Assembly (NCBI GenBank): GCA_964610205.1
Contig: CAZSVI010000137.1
Coordinates: 1-9,223, forward strand
Direction: 5' to 3'
From: CAZSVI01 sp964610205
GTDB taxonomy: Bacteria > Bacillota > Clostridia > DSM-8532
Length of the DNA stretch: 9,223 bases
Part shown: positions 6,877 through 9,223 of the stretch, piece after piece
Position numbering within the stretch: position 1 is the first letter of the stretch
Layout: every line of letters starts with the position of its first letter
The notes under the pieces: generated by a model
The model's input: the letters and a program-made list of their open reading frames with translations, nothing else
Database searches by the model: none
What the model was told of the DNA's origin: nothing
Translations under genes and position numbers: made by a program

Positions 6877-7001
6877 ATCTTTTTTAACCCATTGTATATA
6901 ACGGTGTGTTACAATTGCTTATGAAATTGATTTAGTCCATTACAGAATCGTAACTATTTGCCTTTCAGCATCTATCGCCGCATTTGCAAGAGCCTGCAGA
7001 A

Positions 7002-7022
7002 GAACGGTTTACTCAACCGTTC
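7002..7022 (-). terminator. Hairpin across the stop codon of the small membrane protein
   Basis: GAACGGTT (7002-7009) and AACCGTTC (7015-7022) form a perfect 8-bp stem with a 5-base loop that includes part of the TAA of the gene ending at 7009. On the - strand it is followed by CTTCTGC, a poor T-run. It may attenuate read-through into the ligase gene 132 bp downstream, or protect the mRNA end. Confidence 0.4.
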
Positions 7023-7392
7023 CCATATAAGTTACGGAACCCGAAACATAAAATTTATGTCTTTTTCCGTCTTTATCCTCAAATACTCTCATCTGATTAC
7101 CCTGTAGCTCCAATTCGGCAAAGACAACAGATTGCCCGTTTCTATCCGAAATTTTTATAATATCGTCACCTATATATTCTGCTGTATATATTTTCCCCAC
7201 TTCAAAAACGATGTCGGTTCCCGACAACTCTGTTTTTTCATTACGGGAGCCTCCGGAAATACTCTGTACCATGCTTTTTATCTGCGATCCGAACAATAAT
7301 AAAATAATAATACCTATACCGACAACAAAGACCGCAATGGTGAGTTTATCCTGGTTTTTCCCTTTTCTGAATAACCTGTTTATTGTGCTCAT
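7009..7392 (-). CDS. Small single-pass membrane protein of unknown function
   Basis: 127 residues. A basic N-terminus (Arg-6, Arg-9, Lys-10, Lys-12, Lys-16) precedes one strong helix at about 18-35, giving N-in, C-out by the positive-inside rule. A short Ser/Gly linker (about 39-50) leads to a polar domain (about 58-127) with alternating hydrophobic residues typical of a small beta-sheet fold. No cysteines, no lipobox and no known motif are seen. AGGAG (7403-7407 on the - strand) lies ten bases before the ATG. It is followed on the same strand, after 132 bp and a stop-codon hairpin, by the ligase-like gene, so the two may share a transcript and act together in envelope assembly; this is inference. 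I do not recognise the family. Confidence 0.75.
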   Translation of the reverse strand: MSTINRLFRKGKNQDKLTIAVFVVGIGIIILLLFGSQIKSMVQSISGGSRNEKTELSGTDIVFEVGKIYTAEYIGDDIIKISDRNGQSVVFAELELQGNQMRVFEDKDGKRHKFYVSGSVTYMGTVE

Positions 7393-7693
7393 TTAATTAT
7401 CACTCCTGTTTCTACCCTTTTATATCTTTAATGGCTGCCAACAGAAAATCTAAGTGATGTATAGGCTCCATACTGTACATGCGCGTTAACCAATATTGAA
7501 AATATGTAACCTACTATAAGTAACGGACTGTAAAAACTTTTTACCTGGAATTGTTCAGCCAATATGATTTTAAGCTATTTCTTTACATTTGTAAATATGA
7601 AGGATTCACTATTTATACCCCTGCCCGGTTACGGTGAAGTACTGTTAAAAGAACCTCCGGTCATTACCGGAGGTTCTTTTTCAAGGCTTTTCA
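7393..7693. other. 301-bp intergenic region between the PFOR end and the small membrane gene
   Basis: No credible gene lies here. Besides the terminator at 7647-7680 it contains a 15-bp palindrome with 7-bp arms, GTAAAAACTTTTTAC (7530-7544), and TTTACA-TT-TGTAAA (7582-7595). Both lie upstream of the gene at 7009-7392, which must be transcribed from this region, but no convincing -35/-10 pair could be assigned for it. The palindromes may be operators or small structural elements. Confidence 0.5.
7647..7680 (-). terminator. Intrinsic terminator of the PFOR gene, usable in both directions
   Basis: AAAAGAACCTCCGGT (7647-7661) and its exact reverse complement (7666-7680) form 15-bp perfect arms around a four-base loop, CATT. 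On the - strand the GC-rich stem runs into TTCTTTT, 14 bases after the PFOR stop codon (7694-7696). The mirror symmetry gives a T-run on the other strand too, so it could also stop + strand transcripts. Confidence 0.92.
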
Positions 7694-9223
7694 CTAATCA
7701 GCCATTTTCTTGTAACCTTCATACCTTTCCCTGGAATCCTCATATGCTTTTTTATAGAGCTCGTCGGCTATATCCGGGAAAGTCTTTTTCAATGAAGTAT
7801 ACCGGACTTCGCCATCCAGGAATTTCTGAAAATCTTCAGTGGGTTCCTTAGAATCGAGAATGAACGGGTTCTTGCCTTCCTTCTTCAAATTCGGATTATA
7901 CCGCCACATATGCCAATATCCCGACTCTACAGCCTGCTTTGTTCTGGCCTGTGTACGGCCCATGCCTTCACGGATACCGTGATTTACGCAAGGAGCATAT
8001 GCTATTATGAGGGAAGGCCCGTCATACTTTTCAGCCTCAATAATGGTCTTAAGGAACTGGTTCTTGTCAGCGCCCATAGCTACCTGGGCAACATATACAT
8101 AACCATAGGTAGCGGTAATCATGCCGAGATCCTTCTTTTTAATCTTTTTCCCGGAAGCGGCAAATTTAGCTACAGCAGCGGTCGGTGTTGATTTGGATGA
8201 CTGTCCTCCGGTATTGGAGTATACTTCGGTATCGAATACCAGTACATTTACATTTTCGCCCGACGCCAGAACATGATCCAGCCCGCCGTAACCAATATCG
8301 TATGCCCATCCGTCTCCGCCAAGGATCCAGACAGATTTTTTAATCAGGTAATCACGCTTATCCATTATTCCGTCAATAAACTTTTTTGCCTCCTCATTTA
8401 CAATGGGCTTAGCGTCAACCATGTTAATGATAGCCGCAGCAGTTTTTTTGGAAAGTTCCGCATCTTCCCTTCCCGAAATCCACGCCTGTAAAGCATCTTT
8501 CAGTTCATTTGGAATATCCATTCCAATAAGGGCCTCCATGTCAGCTTCTATCGCATCCCGTATCTGCCGTATGGCAACCGCCATACCGTATCCGTATTCG
8601 GCATTATCCTCAAACAACGAATTCGCCCAGGCAGGACCCTTGCCTTCCTTATTCCTGCAATATACTGTTGAAGGAGCGGAACCTCCCCAGATGGAAGAAC
8701 AGCCTGTTGCATTGGCTATAAGCATCCTGTCGCCGAACAGCTGGGTAACCACCTTAATATATGGAGTTTCACCGCAACCGGCACAGGCTCCTGAGAACTC
8801 ATGCAGAGGCTGTGAGAACTGACTGCCCTTTAAAGTTGTCAACGGCATAAGATCATCCTTTACGGAAACTTTATTAAACGCATATTCCCAGTTTTCAACT
8901 TCATTCATTTGAGATTTAAGAGGTTTCATAATTAAGGCCTTTTCCTTTGCCGGGCATATATCGGCACAATTTCCGCAGCCGGTGCAATCAAGGACGCTGA
9001 TCTGAATTTTATACTCAAGACCTTTAAGCTGACCGCCGATAGCAGGTTTGGTAACAAACCCTTCGGGTGCATTTCCCTTTTCATCCCCGTTAAGAAGGAA
9101 TGGACGAATCGCCGCATGCGGACAGACAAAAGAGCACTGATTGCATTGTATACAATTTTCAGTCTGCCATTCCGGGACGGTAACCGCGATTCCGCGTTTT
9201 TCATAGGCCGAGGTTCCCGACGG
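7694..9223 (-). CDS. nifJ: Pyruvate:ferredoxin (flavodoxin) oxidoreductase, C-terminal 509 residues, cut by the window edge
   Basis: The single-chain enzyme oxidises pyruvate with CoA to acetyl-CoA and CO2, passing electrons to ferredoxin, in the cytoplasm. Only the last 43% or so of the usual ~1,170 residues is visible; the frame is open to the right edge. In fragment numbering, a ferredoxin domain carries CIQCNQCSFVCP (24-35) and CTGCGNCADICP (80-91), binding two [4Fe-4S] clusters. The thiamine-diphosphate domain follows, with cluster ligands in CAGC (147-150), Cys-175 (ATGCSSIWGG) and Cys-412 (APCVNHG), the TPP/Mg motif GGDGWAYDIGYGG from about 302, and YSNTGGQ at about 335-341. The C-terminus is the family's usual extension. 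No frameshift or missing ligand was seen; an ATG at 8927-8929 is an internal Met, not a start. A strong terminator follows 14 bases after the TAG. The name por is also in use. Confidence 0.98.
   Translation of the reverse strand, partial: PSGTSAYEKRGIAVTVPEWQTENCIQCNQCSFVCPHAAIRPFLLNGDEKGNAPEGFVTKPAIGGQLKGLEYKIQISVLDCTGCGNCADICPAKEKALIMKPLKSQMNEVENWEYAFNKVSVKDDLMPLTTLKGSQFSQPLHEFSGACAGCGETPYIKVVTQLFGDRMLIANATGCSSIWGGSAPSTVYCRNKEGKGPAWANSLFEDNAEYGYGMAVAIRQIRDAIEADMEALIGMDIPNELKDALQAWISGREDAELSKKTAAAIINMVDAKPIVNEEAKKFIDGIMDKRDYLIKKSVWILGGDGWAYDIGYGGLDHVLASGENVNVLVFDTEVYSNTGGQSSKSTPTAAVAKFAASGKKIKKKDLGMITATYGYVYVAQVAMGADKNQFLKTIIEAEKYDGPSLIIAYAPCVNHGIREGMGRTQARTKQAVESGYWHMWRYNPNLKKEGKNPFILDSKEPTEDFQKFLDGEVRYTSLKKTFPDIADELYKKAYEDSRERYEGYKKMAD

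Noticed and set aside
7564..7851. + strand frame of 95 codons
   Set aside because: It runs through both arms of the terminator and into the antisense of the PFOR C-terminus.
8927..8929. ATG as start of a shorter PFOR-like protein
   Set aside because: The upstream in-frame codons encode a canonical two-cluster ferredoxin domain, so this Met is internal.
8932..9204. Separate 90-residue - strand reading frame beside PFOR
   Set aside because: It overlaps, in another frame, the region encoding both CxxCxxCxxxCP motifs of PFOR. The PFOR frame is open from 8930 to the window edge, so there is no frameshift and no separate gene.

Overview
The window looks like chromosome of an anaerobic, low-to-moderate GC Firmicute of class Clostridia. 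The reasons are a single-chain pyruvate:ferredoxin oxidoreductase, strong GGAGG-type ribosome sites, GTG/TTG codons near several starts, AT-rich sigma-A-like promoters and many Lys/Ile/Tyr-rich membrane proteins. Genus cannot be fixed from the sequence alone. No RNA gene, CRISPR array, insertion sequence or phage gene was seen.

Layout. Positions 1-184 are an AT-rich leader holding nested inverted repeats and a TTGACA promoter. On the + strand follow a 615-residue polytopic protein with the look of a GT-C type glycosyltransferase (185-2032), then, behind its own promoter with a 12-bp direct repeat, a tightly packed three-gene set (2129-4077): a Yip1-like five-helix protein, a small polytopic protein of unknown function and a protein with a signal peptide and one further possible helix. 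Everything to the right is on the - strand and converges on this set at 4078-4148: exodeoxyribonuclease III (4149-4907), an O-antigen ligase/polymerase-like protein with a large extracytoplasmic insert (5104-6876), a small single-pass membrane protein (7009-7392), a 301-bp gap with a perfect 15-bp-arm terminator, and the C-terminal 509 residues of PFOR (7694 to the right edge, where it is cut).

How it works together. PFOR (central carbon and electron metabolism) and exonuclease III (base-excision repair) are housekeeping genes. The other genes are envelope genes. The GT-C-like protein and the ligase-like protein use the same kind of substrate (lipid-linked sugars at the outer face of the membrane), so an envelope-glycan role for the region is a reasonable inference, but they are on opposite strands and separate transcripts. 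The 2129-4077 set is the least explained part: three membrane or exported proteins, translationally coupled, with no recognisable enzyme. No defence system or mobile element was found. The best candidates for something undescribed are this three-gene set and the inserted domain of the ligase.
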